Origin: an uncultured SAR86 cluster bacterium
GTDB lineage: Bacteria > Pseudomonadota > Gammaproteobacteria > Magnimaribacterales > D2472
Assembly: GCA_902558395.1 (NCBI GenBank)
Contig: CACEDS010000003.1
Location: forward strand, 1-64,000
Reading direction: 5' to 3'
Length of the DNA stretch: 64,000 nt
Positions 1 to 10,324 of the stretch are shown here, piece after piece. Each line of letters opens with the position of its first letter. Positions within the stretch are counted from its first letter, which is position 1. Under the pieces are notes generated by a model that was given only the letters and a program-made list of their open reading frames with translations, searched no databases and was not told the origin of the DNA. The translations under genes were made by a program, and so were the position numbers.

Positions 1-2
1 TA

Positions 3-290
3 GAGGATAATGCATCAGGTAACGGATTTGGTAATCTCACAATCACAACTGATACAGGTGTTTTATCATTCAAATCTGCACCAGATTATGAAACCAGAAC
101 ATCATATGCAGCTACAGTAGTGGTTTCTGACGGAACTGCTGAAACTCGTCAAGATATCACTATAAATGTAACTAATGATTCTAGTGATGACGACTCTGGA
201 ACTGCAACCGGAACAGGTACTGGAACTGGAACTGGTACTGGAACTGGTACTGGAACTAGCACAGGAACAGGTACTGGAACTGCAACCTAG
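3..290 (+). CDS. C-terminal fragment of a cadherin-like/VCBS-type repeat surface protein with a low-complexity Thr-Gly tail (5' truncated by window edge)
   Basis: Frame 3 is open from the window start to TAG at 288-290: EDNASGNGFGNLTITTDTGVLSFKSAPDYETRTSYAATVVVSDGTAETRQDITINVTNDSSDDDSGTATGTGTG...TAT*. The cadherin-like strand pattern (GVLSFKSAPDYE, YAATVVVSDG, ITINVTN) is recognisable. Confidence 0.7.
   Translation, partial: EDNASGNGFGNLTITTDTGVLSFKSAPDYETRTSYAATVVVSDGTAETRQDITINVTNDSSDDDSGTATGTGTGTGTGTGTGTGTSTGTGTGTAT
198..287 (+). repeat. In-frame tandem repeat (GGTACTGGAACT-type 12-mers and 6-mers) encoding (TG)n
   Basis: Read directly: ggaactgcaacc ggaacaggtactggaactggaactggtactggaactggtactggaactagcacaggaacaggtact ggaactgcaacc. 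The array is bounded by the same 12-mer GGAACTGCAACC at both ends. Confidence 0.85.
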
Positions 291-300
291 TAAATAAGTT

Positions 301-573
301 TTGAGCCTTGGTAAAAAAGATATTGTAAAAAATATCAAATCCAAGGCTCGTATTACATCTAATGATTCAAAATCTTTGCTCGATAGACTATTGTATTTAA
401 TCAAAGATAATCACATGAGTAAAATAAAAATAACAGGTTTTGGAAGCTTTCAAACTCATATTACCCCAGAAAGGCTTGGTAGAAATCCAAAAACTAAAGA
501 AAAATTTGTTATAAGTTCAAGAAGAAAGCTAAGCTTCAAACCATCTAACTCTGTAAAGAAAATTTTAAACTAA
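301..573 (+). CDS. HU/IHF-family DNA-binding protein (integration host factor-like), TTG start
   Basis: 90 aa with KKDIVKNI...GFGSFQTH...RLGRNPKTKEKFVISSRRKLSFKPSNSVKKILN, matching the GFGxF and GRNPxTGE-like HU/IHF signature. Confidence 0.85.
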   Translation: MSLGKKDIVKNIKSKARITSNDSKSLLDRLLYLIKDNHMSKIKITGFGSFQTHITPERLGRNPKTKEKFVISSRRKLSFKPSNSVKKILN

Positions 574-576
574 TAT

Positions 577-653
577 TGGTCGGGATGGCCGGATTTGAAC
601 CGACGACCACTACACCCCCAGTGTAGTGCGCTACCAAGCTGCGCTACATCCCG
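577..653 (-). tRNA. tRNA-Pro (anticodon GGG)
   Basis: The reverse complement CGGGATGTAGCGCAGCTTGGTAGCGCACTACACTGGGGGTGTAGTGGTCGTCGGTTCGAATCCGGCCATCCCGACCA folds as a cloverleaf. The CTACA/TGTAG anticodon stem has loop CTGGGGG, and the T-loop TTCGAAT and encoded CCA are present. Confidence 0.95.
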
Positions 654-677
654 TATAATATAATTATATTTTTAATT

Positions 678-2468
678 ATGAAAAAGTCTTATTTATATAT
701 CAATCTTATTATACTATTTTCACTAGATGCGCTTGCAATTGATTATTCTATAAGTACCACTTCCGGAATTTCAACTGGATATGTCTCTAATAAAGTTGTT
801 AATTGGGATGATATTCCCTATGCAAAACCTCCTACAGGAGATTTAAGATGGAAAGCACCAAGACTTTTGAATGATTTTGATAATCAAAATATTATTACTC
901 CTCAAAAAGATAACTTCTGCGTTCAAGAGCCATCAGGTTTAGGAGGCTATGATGGGAATGGTTTTTTCTCCGGTCAAGAGGATTGTTTATACCTTGACAT
1001 AAAAAGACCCAATGGGGTTAATGAAGAACTATTGCCTGTAATGTTTTGGATTCATGGTGGCGGCAACACAAGTGGTTTAAAAGATTTATATGATTTTTCA
1101 AAAATGGTTCAAAAATATGATGTTATTGTAGTATCAATCAACTATAGATTGGGGCCATTTGGTTGGTTTACTCATCCATCTATACAAAACTTACAATCAG
1201 GTGTTGATAAAACATCTAATTTTGGAACTTTAGATATAATTGCAGCACTTGAATGGGTGAAACTGAATATTTCACTATTTGGAGGAGACCCTGAAAATAT
1301 CACAATTTTTGGAGAGTCCGCAGGAGGCCACAATGTTTTATCACTATTAGTTGCCAAACAGGCAAGAGGACTTTTTCATAAAGCAATATCTCAATCAGGT
1401 TATACAACAACTTATTCTAAACAAGATGCATACAAGCAAAAGATTAGTTCTTCAACATCTAAACATGCAAGCTGGAATATCGTCAATAAAATTATCAAAG
1501 ATAAATCATTAGATATCATTCAAGAGGATGATAATGTTAATGTAAGGAAAATTCTTAAAAATTTAACAGCAGAAGAATTCTTCAAATATTATTCAAACAA
1601 ACCATCATATGAAAACCTTGCTATTCTTACAGCAGATGAAATCGTCATACCACAAATAGGATTAACTGAGGCTCTTTCAAAATCAGAATATGTATACAAA
1701 ATACCAATCATGGCTGGCTCAAATAAAGATGAAGTTAAGCTATGGCTTGCTTCAGCAGAATACTTTGTAGATTTAGATTACTCTTTTCTTGGATCAATTT
1801 TTGGTGTGCCAAAAGTTATCATAAATGACAAAGACGCCTTTAATGTTTTTAATTCATACAGAAGCAGGGCATGGAAAATAAGGGGAGTAGATGACCCTCT
1901 CAGGAGTCTTTATATTTCGGGTAACAAAGATTTATATGCATATAGATATGACTGGGATGATCATAGAAGATTTATCATTGCTGATTTCAAGGAATTGATA
2001 GGTGCTGCTCATGCTACAGAGATACCTTTACTAACTGGAAACAATAATTTAGTTGGGGATTACGGTTTTTTAATCTATCCAAAAGGCCCATCTAAAAGAT
2101 TTACATCAAATAATATGATGAAATTTTGGACTAACTTTGCAAAATATGGAGAACCTGGAGTATCTACTAACGGTATTGAATGGAAAAAATATAGCGGTCA
2201 AGAGAATATACCATCAAATTATATGGTTTTAGATAACAGAAAAAATCTTAAAATGCATACAGATAAATTTTCTTTTTCTTCACTTATAAAAGATATATAT
2301 TATGAAAATGCTTTAACAAATTTAGAAAAATGTGTTGTTTTACTTCAGATGCTTACGTATGTTGGCGATGATTTATATGATGAATATGTTAATCAGTATC
2401 CGGGTAAGTGCGACAGGGCTGAGTCTGAGCAATTTCTAAAAGATAATGCCAGTTTTATAGATTACTAA
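678..2468 (+). CDS. Secreted type-B carboxylesterase / cholinesterase-like esterase
   Basis: N-terminal signal peptide. Motifs: IPYAKPPTGDLRWKAP, EDCLYLDIKRP, HGGGN, GDPENITIFGESAGGHN (nucleophile elbow), AAHATEIPLL. Confidence 0.9.
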   Translation: MKKSYLYINLIILFSLDALAIDYSISTTSGISTGYVSNKVVNWDDIPYAKPPTGDLRWKAPRLLNDFDNQNIITPQKDNFCVQEPSGLGGYDGNGFFSGQEDCLYLDIKRPNGVNEELLPVMFWIHGGGNTSGLKDLYDFSKMVQKYDVIVVSINYRLGPFGWFTHPSIQNLQSGVDKTSNFGTLDIIAALEWVKLNISLFGGDPENITIFGESAGGHNVLSLLVAKQARGLFHKAISQSGYTTTYSKQDAYKQKISSSTSKHASWNIVNKIIKDKSLDIIQEDDNVNVRKILKNLTAEEFFKYYSNKPSYENLAILTADEIVIPQIGLTEALSKSEYVYKIPIMAGSNKDEVKLWLASAEYFVDLDYSFLGSIFGVPKVIINDKDAFNVFNSYRSRAWKIRGVDDPLRSLYISGNKDLYAYRYDWDDHRRFIIADFKELIGAAHATEIPLLTGNNNLVGDYGFLIYPKGPSKRFTSNNMMKFWTNFAKYGEPGVSTNGIEWKKYSGQENIPSNYMVLDNRKNLKMHTDKFSFSSLIKDIYYENALTNLEKCVVLLQMLTYVGDDLYDEYVNQYPGKCDRAESEQFLKDNASFIDY

Positions 2469-2472
2469 GATT

Positions 2473-2910
2473 TTAATTTCTATTTTTTGATGAGTCCTTT
2501 ATTTTTAAGACTTCAATATCTTTAATTTTTATCAGGTCTGCAATTCTTCTTATTAGTCTCTCTTCGCTTACCTCGAGAATTTTATCAGCATATGCCACGT
2601 CAAAAAGGAATCGTATCAAAGATAATTTGTCTTCCTTAGTATAGTCCTTATTAATATCGCTAATAAATTCATAAAAGGACACACTATTTTTAGAGTATTC
2701 TTCAATTATTGTCAGAATTTTTTCTTCTTTTTTACCAACCTTAGTACAAATTTTTCTTATTTCATCATAAAGTAGCTTAAGCTCAGATTCTGAAATATCT
2801 CCGTCAGACCTAGCAACTTCATAGGCTAATATGCAAGCAGTTAATTCAATATCAAAATTGCTTTCATTTTTTTTAGCAGATTGAGTTTTTTTCTTAAAAA
2901 AATTGAACAT
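2473..2910 (-). CDS. TerB-like (tellurite resistance/DjlA-N type) domain protein
   Basis: 145 aa helical protein with LTACILAYEVARSDGDISESELKLL...RFLFDVAYADKILEVSEERLIRRIADL, the paired TerB acidic repeat pattern. Confidence 0.75.
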   Translation of the reverse strand: MFNFFKKKTQSAKKNESNFDIELTACILAYEVARSDGDISESELKLLYDEIRKICTKVGKKEEKILTIIEEYSKNSVSFYEFISDINKDYTKEDKLSLIRFLFDVAYADKILEVSEERLIRRIADLIKIKDIEVLKIKDSSKNRN

Positions 2911-2912
2911 AT

Positions 2913-3971
2913 CTAGTGCACTAACTTTGATTTGAGGTTTTTAAATCCATATGCATAGATGTAATAAAAAGAAGCATATATAATGAATATCAGTGTTGAA
3001 ACCCACGTCTCAAAATTATTTTCCAAGGTTATTCCGAGCAATCCTGTACATAGAGATATTATCAATATAATACCCAAAGAGCCCTCAGATGTATAATTAT
3101 TCATTAGTTTGTGGTGAATATGATCCCTTCCTGGTGATGCGATGCTAATTCCTCTTACAAGCCTTGAAAAAATCAGACCAATACAGTCTAGAAGAGGTAT
3201 TGAAACAAACCATAGCATTGTAATAGCTTCAACCTGATATATTGTATTTTGAGAAGAATAAATAGCGCACCATGCTACCCAGAAACCTATAAGATTTGAA
3301 CCACTATCTCCAAGAAAAACTCCTCTTTTCTTGCCAAAGAATCTAAGATTAAAAATTAAAAAGCCAATCATCGATCCAATAATTATTATTAGCACTGAGT
3401 CATACATTAGTCCTGAATAAAATCCAATAAACAATAATGCCATAATTGCTGAGCCTGCACATAATCCATTGATGCCATCAATCATGTTAAAGGCATTCAT
3501 TATTCCTACAACACAAAAAATAGTGAATGGTATGCTCAAAAAGCCTAATTGAATTTCACCTAAACCAAATAAATTACCAAGATTAGAAAGATATACATCT
3601 GTTGAAAAAATGACATATAAGCTCAACATAATTTGAATAATGAGCCTATAAAAGGGACGCAAACTTTTGAGGTCATCAATTAAAAATAAGAGTAAGAGAG
3701 GTATGGAGGCTATATAAAGCTTTTGACTAAATTCAGGCATATAACCTTTGAGGTTATTCATATCTAAATATATTTCTGTAGAAATAATTACAGCTAAAAG
3801 TATGCCAATACCTCCAGTAAGAGGCGTTGCTCTTTTATGAAATTTTCTGCTTCTGTCTGGTATATCTACAAGTAATTTTTTTTCTTTGGCAAAGTTACGC
3901 AAGACAGAATTAATAGCCAAAGAAGCCATTATGCTTATAATTAGATAATCTATGATTATATTTAATTCCAT
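2913..3971 (-). CDS. Glycosyltransferase family 4, undecaprenyl-phosphate N-acetylhexosamine-1-phosphate transferase (WecA-like)
   Basis: Multi-TM protein with DDLKSLRPFYRL, NAFNMIDGINGLCAG, LGDSGSNLIGF and GRDHIHHKLM motifs. The ORF track starts at 4055, but the Met at 3971 (MELNIIID) is the more plausible start. Confidence 0.88.
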   Translation of the reverse strand: MELNIIIDYLIISIMASLAINSVLRNFAKEKKLLVDIPDRSRKFHKRATPLTGGIGILLAVIISTEIYLDMNNLKGYMPEFSQKLYIASIPLLLLFLIDDLKSLRPFYRLIIQIMLSLYVIFSTDVYLSNLGNLFGLGEIQLGFLSIPFTIFCVVGIMNAFNMIDGINGLCAGSAIMALLFIGFYSGLMYDSVLIIIIGSMIGFLIFNLRFFGKKRGVFLGDSGSNLIGFWVAWCAIYSSQNTIYQVEAITMLWFVSIPLLDCIGLIFSRLVRGISIASPGRDHIHHKLMNNYTSEGSLGIILIISLCTGLLGITLENNFETWVSTLIFIIYASFYYIYAYGFKNLKSKLVH

Positions 3972-4063
3972 TGCGTTAGATTTTACATTTTTTATTAATA
4001 ATATTGTTAATTCTAGCTTAAATAAATGTTTTTTTATAATACATTTAAACAGCAAAAAATCTT

Positions 4064-4813
4064 ATGGATATAGACTTTAGTAGAGAATTAAAAATTGCTA
4101 AAAAAGCAGCCTTAAACGCTGGAAATTTTCTTAGAAAAAATAAAGATAATTTAAATAAAACAATATCTTCAACAAAAAGAGATATTAAACTGCAGGCTGA
4201 TATTGAGGCAGAAAAAATTATAAAAGATATTATTAAAAATGATTCTAATTTTGGAATATTAGCTGAAGAAAGTGGAATATCATCTAAGGAATCTTATAAA
4301 AACTTATGGGTTGTTGATCCTCTTGATGGAACAGCTAATTATTCTAGAAGTATACCTTTATGTTGTGTTTCGATAGCTATGTTATCAGATGCCAAACCAG
4401 TCTTGGGCGTTATTTATGATTTTAATAATGATGAGCTTTACGAGGGATCAATCAATACAAGTGCTTGCTTAAATGGTCGATCAATAGCAGTTTCTAAAAC
4501 TAAAAAAACCCAAGAAGGTGTTTTGGTAACTGGACTACCTAATAATACTGATTATTCTGATGAAGCCATGATGGAAATGATTAAAAATTTTCAAAATTGG
4601 CGAAAAGTTAGAATGATTGGCTCAGCAGCTTTAGCTTCGGTCTATGTAGCTTCTGGTAAAGCTGATTTATATATGGAAAATAAATCCTATTTATGGGATA
4701 TCGCTGCTGGCGCGGCTATTGTAAATGCTGCTGGTGGTGAGGCATTGATTTTAAATCAAAATGAAAAATTTCAAGTTGATGTCCATTTTTCAAATTCCTT
4801 AATAAAAACTTAA
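4064..4813 (+). CDS. suhB: Inositol monophosphatase family protein (SuhB-like)
   Basis: Motifs: ILAEESG, WVVDPLDGTANYSRSIPLCCVSIAM, and YLWDIAAGAAIVNAAGG. Confidence 0.85.
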   Translation: MDIDFSRELKIAKKAALNAGNFLRKNKDNLNKTISSTKRDIKLQADIEAEKIIKDIIKNDSNFGILAEESGISSKESYKNLWVVDPLDGTANYSRSIPLCCVSIAMLSDAKPVLGVIYDFNNDELYEGSINTSACLNGRSIAVSKTKKTQEGVLVTGLPNNTDYSDEAMMEMIKNFQNWRKVRMIGSAALASVYVASGKADLYMENKSYLWDIAAGAAIVNAAGGEALILNQNEKFQVDVHFSNSLIKT

Positions 4814-4822
4814 TTAAATTCT

Positions 4823-6238
4823 ATGGAGGCGTTAGTATGGTTTAGAAGTGATTTACGACTTGAAGACAATCCCGCTCTTCGAAATGCATTTGAAAATTCT
4901 GAAAAGGTACATGCAATATTTATTTTTTCAAAGAAACAGCTCGAAAAACATAATGAAGCTAACGTTAAAATAGATTTCATAATAAAGAACTTAATTCAAC
5001 TTGAAAAAAAACTAACAGAACTCAATGTTCCATTAACAGTAATTAAAAGTGATGGTTTTTATAGTGATGCTTCTTTGATTGGAGAATTTATAGACAAGAA
5101 AAATATTGATAAAATCTTTTGGAATAACCAATTTGGAGAAGATGAAGCCATTAGGGATAGACAGGTTATAAGTCATCTAGAAAGTAAAAATATAAATGTT
5201 AATATTTTTAATGATCAAATGGTATATGAGCCGGGCTTTTTAAAAACAGGACAGGGACTTCCTTACTCTGTTTTCACGCCTTTTAAGAGAAAGTGGATAG
5301 AAAATTTTGAAATGGACTTTTTAGATATTGAATACCAATATCAATCTAGAAAAAATCTTAATTATTTATCAAATTTAAAGGATTTTGATTTTAATTTTGA
5401 AACCACCCACCAAGTTAATATGAATTTATGGCCTGCTGGAGAGGATGAGGCAGAGGCAAGATTACTTAAATTCCTTGATGAGAAAGCAATTAAATATTCG
5501 AAAAATAGAAATGATCCAATTGTAGATGGCACAAGTAGAATTTCACCTTATTTGGCCTCAGGAGTTATTTCATCAAAAAAATGCATCTTAGAAGCATTAA
5601 AAATTAATAATTTTGAATTTAGTTCAGGGCATATTGGTGTAACCAAATGGATAGACGAAATTGTTTGGAGAGAATTTTATAAAAATATTATGTTCTCTTT
5701 TCCAAAAGTTAGTAGGGGTCAGCCATTTCAAGATTACTCAAAAAAAATTGAATGGAGATATAGCGAGGAGGAATTTACTGCATGGAAAGAGGGTATGACT
5801 GGATTTCCAATTGTTGATGCAGCTATGAGACAGCTTCATCATGAAGGCTGGATGCATAATAGGCTTCGTATGGTTGTCGCAATGTTTTTTACAAAAAACA
5901 TGCTTCACGATTGGAGGTTAGGAGAAGCATATTTTATGCAAAATTTAATTGATGGAGACTTTGCATCTAATAATGGTGGTTGGCAGTGGAGCAGCTCTAC
6001 GGGCACAGATGCAGCTCCATATTTTAGAATTTTTAACCCAATAACCCAGTCAACGAACTTTGATAAGGAAGGGTTATTTATAAAAAAATATGTTCCTGAA
6101 TTAAAAGATTTAGATAAATCAATTATTCATAATCCTCCAAAAGAGCACAGAAAGTATTGCAATTACCCAGAACCAATTTTAGACCTAAAAGAATCAAGAT
6201 TAAGGGCAATTGAAGCCTTTAAAATAGCTAAATCTTAA
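4823..6238 (+). CDS. phrB: Deoxyribodipyrimidine photolyase (class I CPD photolyase)
   Basis: MEALVWFRSDLRLEDNPAL; TGFPIVDAAMRQLHHEGWMHNRLRMVVAMFFTKNMLHDWRLGEAYFMQNLIDGDFASNNGGWQWSSSTGTDAAPYFRIFNP. Confidence 0.95.
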   Translation: MEALVWFRSDLRLEDNPALRNAFENSEKVHAIFIFSKKQLEKHNEANVKIDFIIKNLIQLEKKLTELNVPLTVIKSDGFYSDASLIGEFIDKKNIDKIFWNNQFGEDEAIRDRQVISHLESKNINVNIFNDQMVYEPGFLKTGQGLPYSVFTPFKRKWIENFEMDFLDIEYQYQSRKNLNYLSNLKDFDFNFETTHQVNMNLWPAGEDEAEARLLKFLDEKAIKYSKNRNDPIVDGTSRISPYLASGVISSKKCILEALKINNFEFSSGHIGVTKWIDEIVWREFYKNIMFSFPKVSRGQPFQDYSKKIEWRYSEEEFTAWKEGMTGFPIVDAAMRQLHHEGWMHNRLRMVVAMFFTKNMLHDWRLGEAYFMQNLIDGDFASNNGGWQWSSSTGTDAAPYFRIFNPITQSTNFDKEGLFIKKYVPELKDLDKSIIHNPPKEHRKYCNYPEPILDLKESRLRAIEAFKIAKS

Positions 6239-6321
6239 AGTTAAATTCCATAGTTTAGTAAGAAAACTTTATGTATACTTTGTGCATTAATTTATATATT
6301 TAAACTGGGGAGTATATAGAT

Positions 6322-7995
6322 ATGCACAAAACTGATTTAGAAATTGCTAATAATGCTTCAAAAAAACATATTAAAGATGTTGCCTTATCTTTGAATATTC
6401 CTGAGGAAGCTTTAATTGTTTATGGTAATGATAAGGCAAAAATTAATTATGAATTTTTAGACTCCTGTAAAAATAAAAAAGACGGTAAATTAATTTTGGT
6501 GACTGCTATCTCTCCAACACCCGCAGGAGAGGGTAAGACAACAACAAGTGTTGGTCTTGTTGATGGACTTTGTCATATAGGAAAAAAAGCAATGATCTGT
6601 TTAAGGGAACCAAGCCTTGGTCCTTGTTTTGGGATGAAGGGTGGAGCTGCTGGTGGTGGTTATGCTCAGGTAGTACCAATGACAGACATAAACCTGCATT
6701 TCACAGGAGATTTTCATGCAATTGGTGCTGCTCATAATCTTTTATCAGCAATTATTGACAATCATATACATTGGGAAAATAGCTTAAATATAGATCCAAG
6801 AAGAATAACATGGAGACGTGTTGTGGATATGAATGATAGATCTTTAAGAGATATAACATGTGGATTGGGTGGAACTGGTAATGGAATACCTAGACAAAGT
6901 GGTTTTGATATCACTGTGGCTTCAGAGATCATGGCTGTTTTTTGTTTAGCAAGTGATCTTGAAGATTTGCAAGAAAGAATAGGAAATATTGTAGTTGGTT
7001 ATACAAGAAAACAAGAACCAGTAAAAGTTTCGCAATTAAATGCACAAGGAGCTATAACAGCTTTATTGAGAGATGCATTTCAACCAAACTTAGTTCAAAC
7101 TCTTGAGAATAATCCAGCATTTATGCATGGAGGACCATTTGCAAATATTGCACATGGCTGTAATTCAGTTATGGCAACTAAAAGCGCTCTTAAAGTCGCC
7201 GATTATGTTGTAACAGAAGCTGGCTTTGGTGCAGATTTAGGAGCTGAAAAATTTTTTGATATTAAATGTAGAAAAGCAGGTTTATCTCCAGATGCAGTTG
7301 TTCTTGTGGCTACCACTAAAGCTCTAAAAATGCATGGTGGAGTTAAAAAAGATGATTTAAAAGATGAAAATATTAAAGCTATTAAAGATGGTTGTAAAAA
7401 TCTAGAAAGACACATACAAAATATTGCTAAATTTGGAGTGCCGGTTACCGTTGCTATTAATGAATATTACACAGATACAAAAGATGAACATAAAGAAATA
7501 ATCGATTTCTGTCAGAATCTAGGAGTAGTATGTAAAATATCATCACATTGGTCCGATGGTGGAAAAGGTGCCGCAGATTTAGCAACTCATGTTGCAGAAT
7601 TGGCTGAAAGCAATAGCGCTTCATTTAAAACTTTATATGATGATGGTATGCCATTGTGGAAAAAAACTGAACATATTGCTAGTAACATTTATGGGGCTTC
7701 AGGAATTATTGCCGATAAAAAAGTTAGAAATAAATTTAAGAAATTAGAAGAAGATGGTTATGGAAACTATCCTATTTGCATGGCAAAAACACAATATAGT
7801 TTTTCAACTGATCCATTGTTAATGGGCGCACCGTCAGGGCATGAGGTTCCAATAAGAGAAGTAAGGTTATGCTCGGGAGCTGAGTTTATTGTTGTAATTT
7901 GTGGAGAGATAATGACTATGCCTGGCCTCCCAAGAAAACCAGCATCTGAGAATATTGGAGTAGATAAAAATAAGAATATAGAAGGCTTATTTTAA
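6322..7995 (+). CDS. fhs: Formate--tetrahydrofolate ligase
   Basis: Motifs: [55 protein letters not shown], and [29 protein letters not shown]. Confidence 0.96.
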   Translation: MHKTDLEIANNASKKHIKDVALSLNIPEEALIVYGNDKAKINYEFLDSCKNKKDGKLILVTAISPTPAGEGKTTTSVGLVDGLCHIGKKAMICLREPSLGPCFGMKGGAAGGGYAQVVPMTDINLHFTGDFHAIGAAHNLLSAIIDNHIHWENSLNIDPRRITWRRVVDMNDRSLRDITCGLGGTGNGIPRQSGFDITVASEIMAVFCLASDLEDLQERIGNIVVGYTRKQEPVKVSQLNAQGAITALLRDAFQPNLVQTLENNPAFMHGGPFANIAHGCNSVMATKSALKVADYVVTEAGFGADLGAEKFFDIKCRKAGLSPDAVVLVATTKALKMHGGVKKDDLKDENIKAIKDGCKNLERHIQNIAKFGVPVTVAINEYYTDTKDEHKEIIDFCQNLGVVCKISSHWSDGGKGAADLATHVAELAESNSASFKTLYDDGMPLWKKTEHIASNIYGASGIIADKKVRNKFKKLEEDGYGNYPICMAKTQYSFSTDPLLMGAPSGHEVPIREVRLCSGAEFIVVICGEIMTMPGLPRKPASENIGVDKNKNIEGLF

Positions 7996-8035
7996 ATATT
8001 TTGTATAATATTTTGCTGACTTATTGAGGTTTAAA

Positions 8036-9454
8036 ATGAAAGATAAATTACAGTTTTACATAAATGGTTCATGGATAGATTCAGAATCAAATGAAAAGAT
8101 AGAAGTTATAAATCCTGCCAATGAAGAAATTATTGGTCATGTTACAGCTGGTACAAAGGAAGATATTGATAAAGCTGTGGCATCAGCATTTAGAGCCTTT
8201 TCTTCTTATCAACATACTTCAAAAGAAGAAAGAATAGAGCTACTAAAAAATATTATTTCTGAGTATGAGAATAGGTATGATGATTTTGTTCAAGCTATTA
8301 CTGAGGAAATGGGCGCACCTTTATGGTTATCAGAGAAAGCCCAAGCGTCAACAGGCATTAAAAATATTCATGAAACCCTAGATGCGTTAAAAGAATATCA
8401 ATTTGAAAAACCTGAGGGTGACTATACTTTAATTAAGGAGCCCATTGGTGTTATTGGCATGATTACTCCATGGAATTGGCCAATGAATCAAATCACAACA
8501 AAAGTATCTGCAGCATTGGCAGCAGGCTGTACCATGGTTCTAAAACCAAGTGAAATATCACCATACTGTGCAATGCTCTTAGCAGAAGTTTTTGATGCAG
8601 CAGGAGTACCAGATGGAGTCTTTAATGTTGTTAATGGTTATGGACCAACTGTTGGGGCTGCATTATCTGAACATCCAGATGTTGCTATGATGTCTTTTAC
8701 CGGCTCAACTAGAGCTGGTATTGCAGTAGCACAAGCATCGGCTGTATCGGTAAAACGCGTGCATCAAGAACTTGGTGGAAAATCTTCAAATATCATTCTT
8801 GATGATGTTGCTGATTTAGAAAAATCAGTTAAAGGTGGAGCTGGTCATTGTTTTCTCAATTCAGGACAATCATGTAATGCTCCAACAAAAATGTTAGTTT
8901 CAGCACAAAACTATGACAAAGCAGTAGAAGTTGCAATACAGACTGCAAATAGCACTACCGTGGGAGATCCTCAGGGAGAATTTAGAATTGGACCGATAGC
9001 TAACAAAGCTCAATATGAAAAGATTCTTAGAATGATTGAAATTGGAATTGAAGAGGGAGCTAGACTTGTTGCTGGTGGTATTGAAAAACCAGAAGGATAT
9101 GAAAAAGGTTATTATGTAAAACCTACAGTTTTTGCAGACGTTACTAATGATATGACTATTGCTAAAGAAGAAATATTTGGTCCAGTTTTATCAATCATTA
9201 AATATGATAATGAGGATGAGGCTATTGAAATAGCAAATGATACTGAATATGGCCTTGCAGGCTATGTTCAAGGTGAACCAGAACATGCTAAAGAAGTAGC
9301 TCGAAAAATAAGAGCTGGACAAGTAATTATCAATGGTGGTGCTAGAGGAACTGGAGCACCTTTTGGTGGTTATAAGTCTTCAGGTAATGGAAGAGAGCAC
9401 GGTCTTCATGGTCTTGAAGAGTGTCTAGAAACTAAAGCTGTAATAGCACCATAA
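8036..9454 (+). CDS. NAD(P)-dependent aldehyde dehydrogenase
   Basis: Motifs: GVIGMITPWNWPMNQI, SFTGSTRAG, QELGGKSSNIIL, NSGQSCNAPT (catalytic Cys), EEIFGPVLSI. The ORF track starts at 8024; the Met at 8036 is likely. Confidence 0.93.
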   Translation: MKDKLQFYINGSWIDSESNEKIEVINPANEEIIGHVTAGTKEDIDKAVASAFRAFSSYQHTSKEERIELLKNIISEYENRYDDFVQAITEEMGAPLWLSEKAQASTGIKNIHETLDALKEYQFEKPEGDYTLIKEPIGVIGMITPWNWPMNQITTKVSAALAAGCTMVLKPSEISPYCAMLLAEVFDAAGVPDGVFNVVNGYGPTVGAALSEHPDVAMMSFTGSTRAGIAVAQASAVSVKRVHQELGGKSSNIILDDVADLEKSVKGGAGHCFLNSGQSCNAPTKMLVSAQNYDKAVEVAIQTANSTTVGDPQGEFRIGPIANKAQYEKILRMIEIGIEEGARLVAGGIEKPEGYEKGYYVKPTVFADVTNDMTIAKEEIFGPVLSIIKYDNEDEAIEIANDTEYGLAGYVQGEPEHAKEVARKIRAGQVIINGGARGTGAPFGGYKSSGNGREHGLHGLEECLETKAVIAP

Positions 9455-9455
9455 A

Positions 9456-10265
9456 CTAGTCTAATAAATCAGGCTGCATTTTGATAATTTTATCAAACGC
9501 AGGCTGATAACTTGCCCAAGCAGCTATATCGTTTGCAATAAATTCTCTTGTTTTAATTGCTGTCTCATGAGGAACTGAGATAGGTGAGCCTGCTGATTCG
9601 GCCATTAACTGCGCCTGACAACATCTTTCCATAGACATATAGAACCATAGTGCAATGTCGACAGATGGTCCTGTAGTCAAAATGCCATGATTTTGTAATA
9701 TAGCCACTTTCTTATCACCTAGAGCTTTAGCTATTTCATCTCCCTCATCTACCTCCTCAACAACACCTGAAAAATCTTTATAGATAGCTTGATTTTCATA
9801 GAATGCACATGCATCTTGAGAGATTGGGTCAAGTAATTTCCCTAAAGTTGAAAAAGTTCTCCCATATATGGAATGAGAATGAGCAGCAGCATTTACATCA
9901 GGTCTTGCTTTATGAAGTCTTGAATGAATTGCAAATGCAGCAACATTTACATCTTTATCCCCTTGAACAACTTTCCCATCATGATTAACTAGTAAAAGAT
10001 CTGAAACGGATATTTGAGAAAAATGAACCCCAAGTGGGTTAACCCAAAAATGATCTTTAAACTCAGGATCTCTATAAGTTATGTGTCCTGCTACACCCTC
10101 ATTAAATCCAAAATAGTCAAACAGCCTAAATCCAGCTGCTAATTTTTCAAGTTGATTTCGTCTTTCTTCAGCAGGACTCTCAAATTCTTGAAAAACTAAA
10201 CCTTTTTCTTTTATTGGCAGTCTACCGTCTGTAATATCTATTTTGATAGGTGTAACATTTGACAT
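9456..10265 (-). CDS. Class II aldolase/adducin family protein
   Basis: LAAGFRLFDYFGFNEGVAGHITYRDP, AAAHSHSIYGRTFS, and ILQNHGILTTG are class II aldolase metal-binding motifs. The start is placed at MSNVTP rather than 10310. Confidence 0.88.
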   Translation of the reverse strand: MSNVTPIKIDITDGRLPIKEKGLVFQEFESPAEERRNQLEKLAAGFRLFDYFGFNEGVAGHITYRDPEFKDHFWVNPLGVHFSQISVSDLLLVNHDGKVVQGDKDVNVAAFAIHSRLHKARPDVNAAAHSHSIYGRTFSTLGKLLDPISQDACAFYENQAIYKDFSGVVEEVDEGDEIAKALGDKKVAILQNHGILTTGPSVDIALWFYMSMERCCQAQLMAESAGSPISVPHETAIKTREFIANDIAAWASYQPAFDKIIKMQPDLLD

Positions 10266-10324
10266 AGTTTCTATTCTCCTAAGCTCTATAATGATAAAAT
10301 AGCTTATCAAATAAATAATTAAAT

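Noticed and set aside
102-404. Minus-strand 100-aa ORF rich in Ser/Cys/Thr
   Set aside because: It is the antisense of the Thr-Gly repeat (ggtactggaact read backwards gives Ser/Thr/Cys runs) and overlaps real + strand coding; no independent signal.
577-653. tRNA-Pro as an integration site for a mobile element or genomic island
   Set aside because: No integrase gene, no duplicated tRNA 3' end and no phage or plasmid genes noticed in the neighbouring sequence.
6239-6321. Possible THF riboswitch upstream of fhs
   Set aside because: The leader is short and AT-rich with no convincing multi-stem structure; THF riboswitches are mainly known from Firmicutes.
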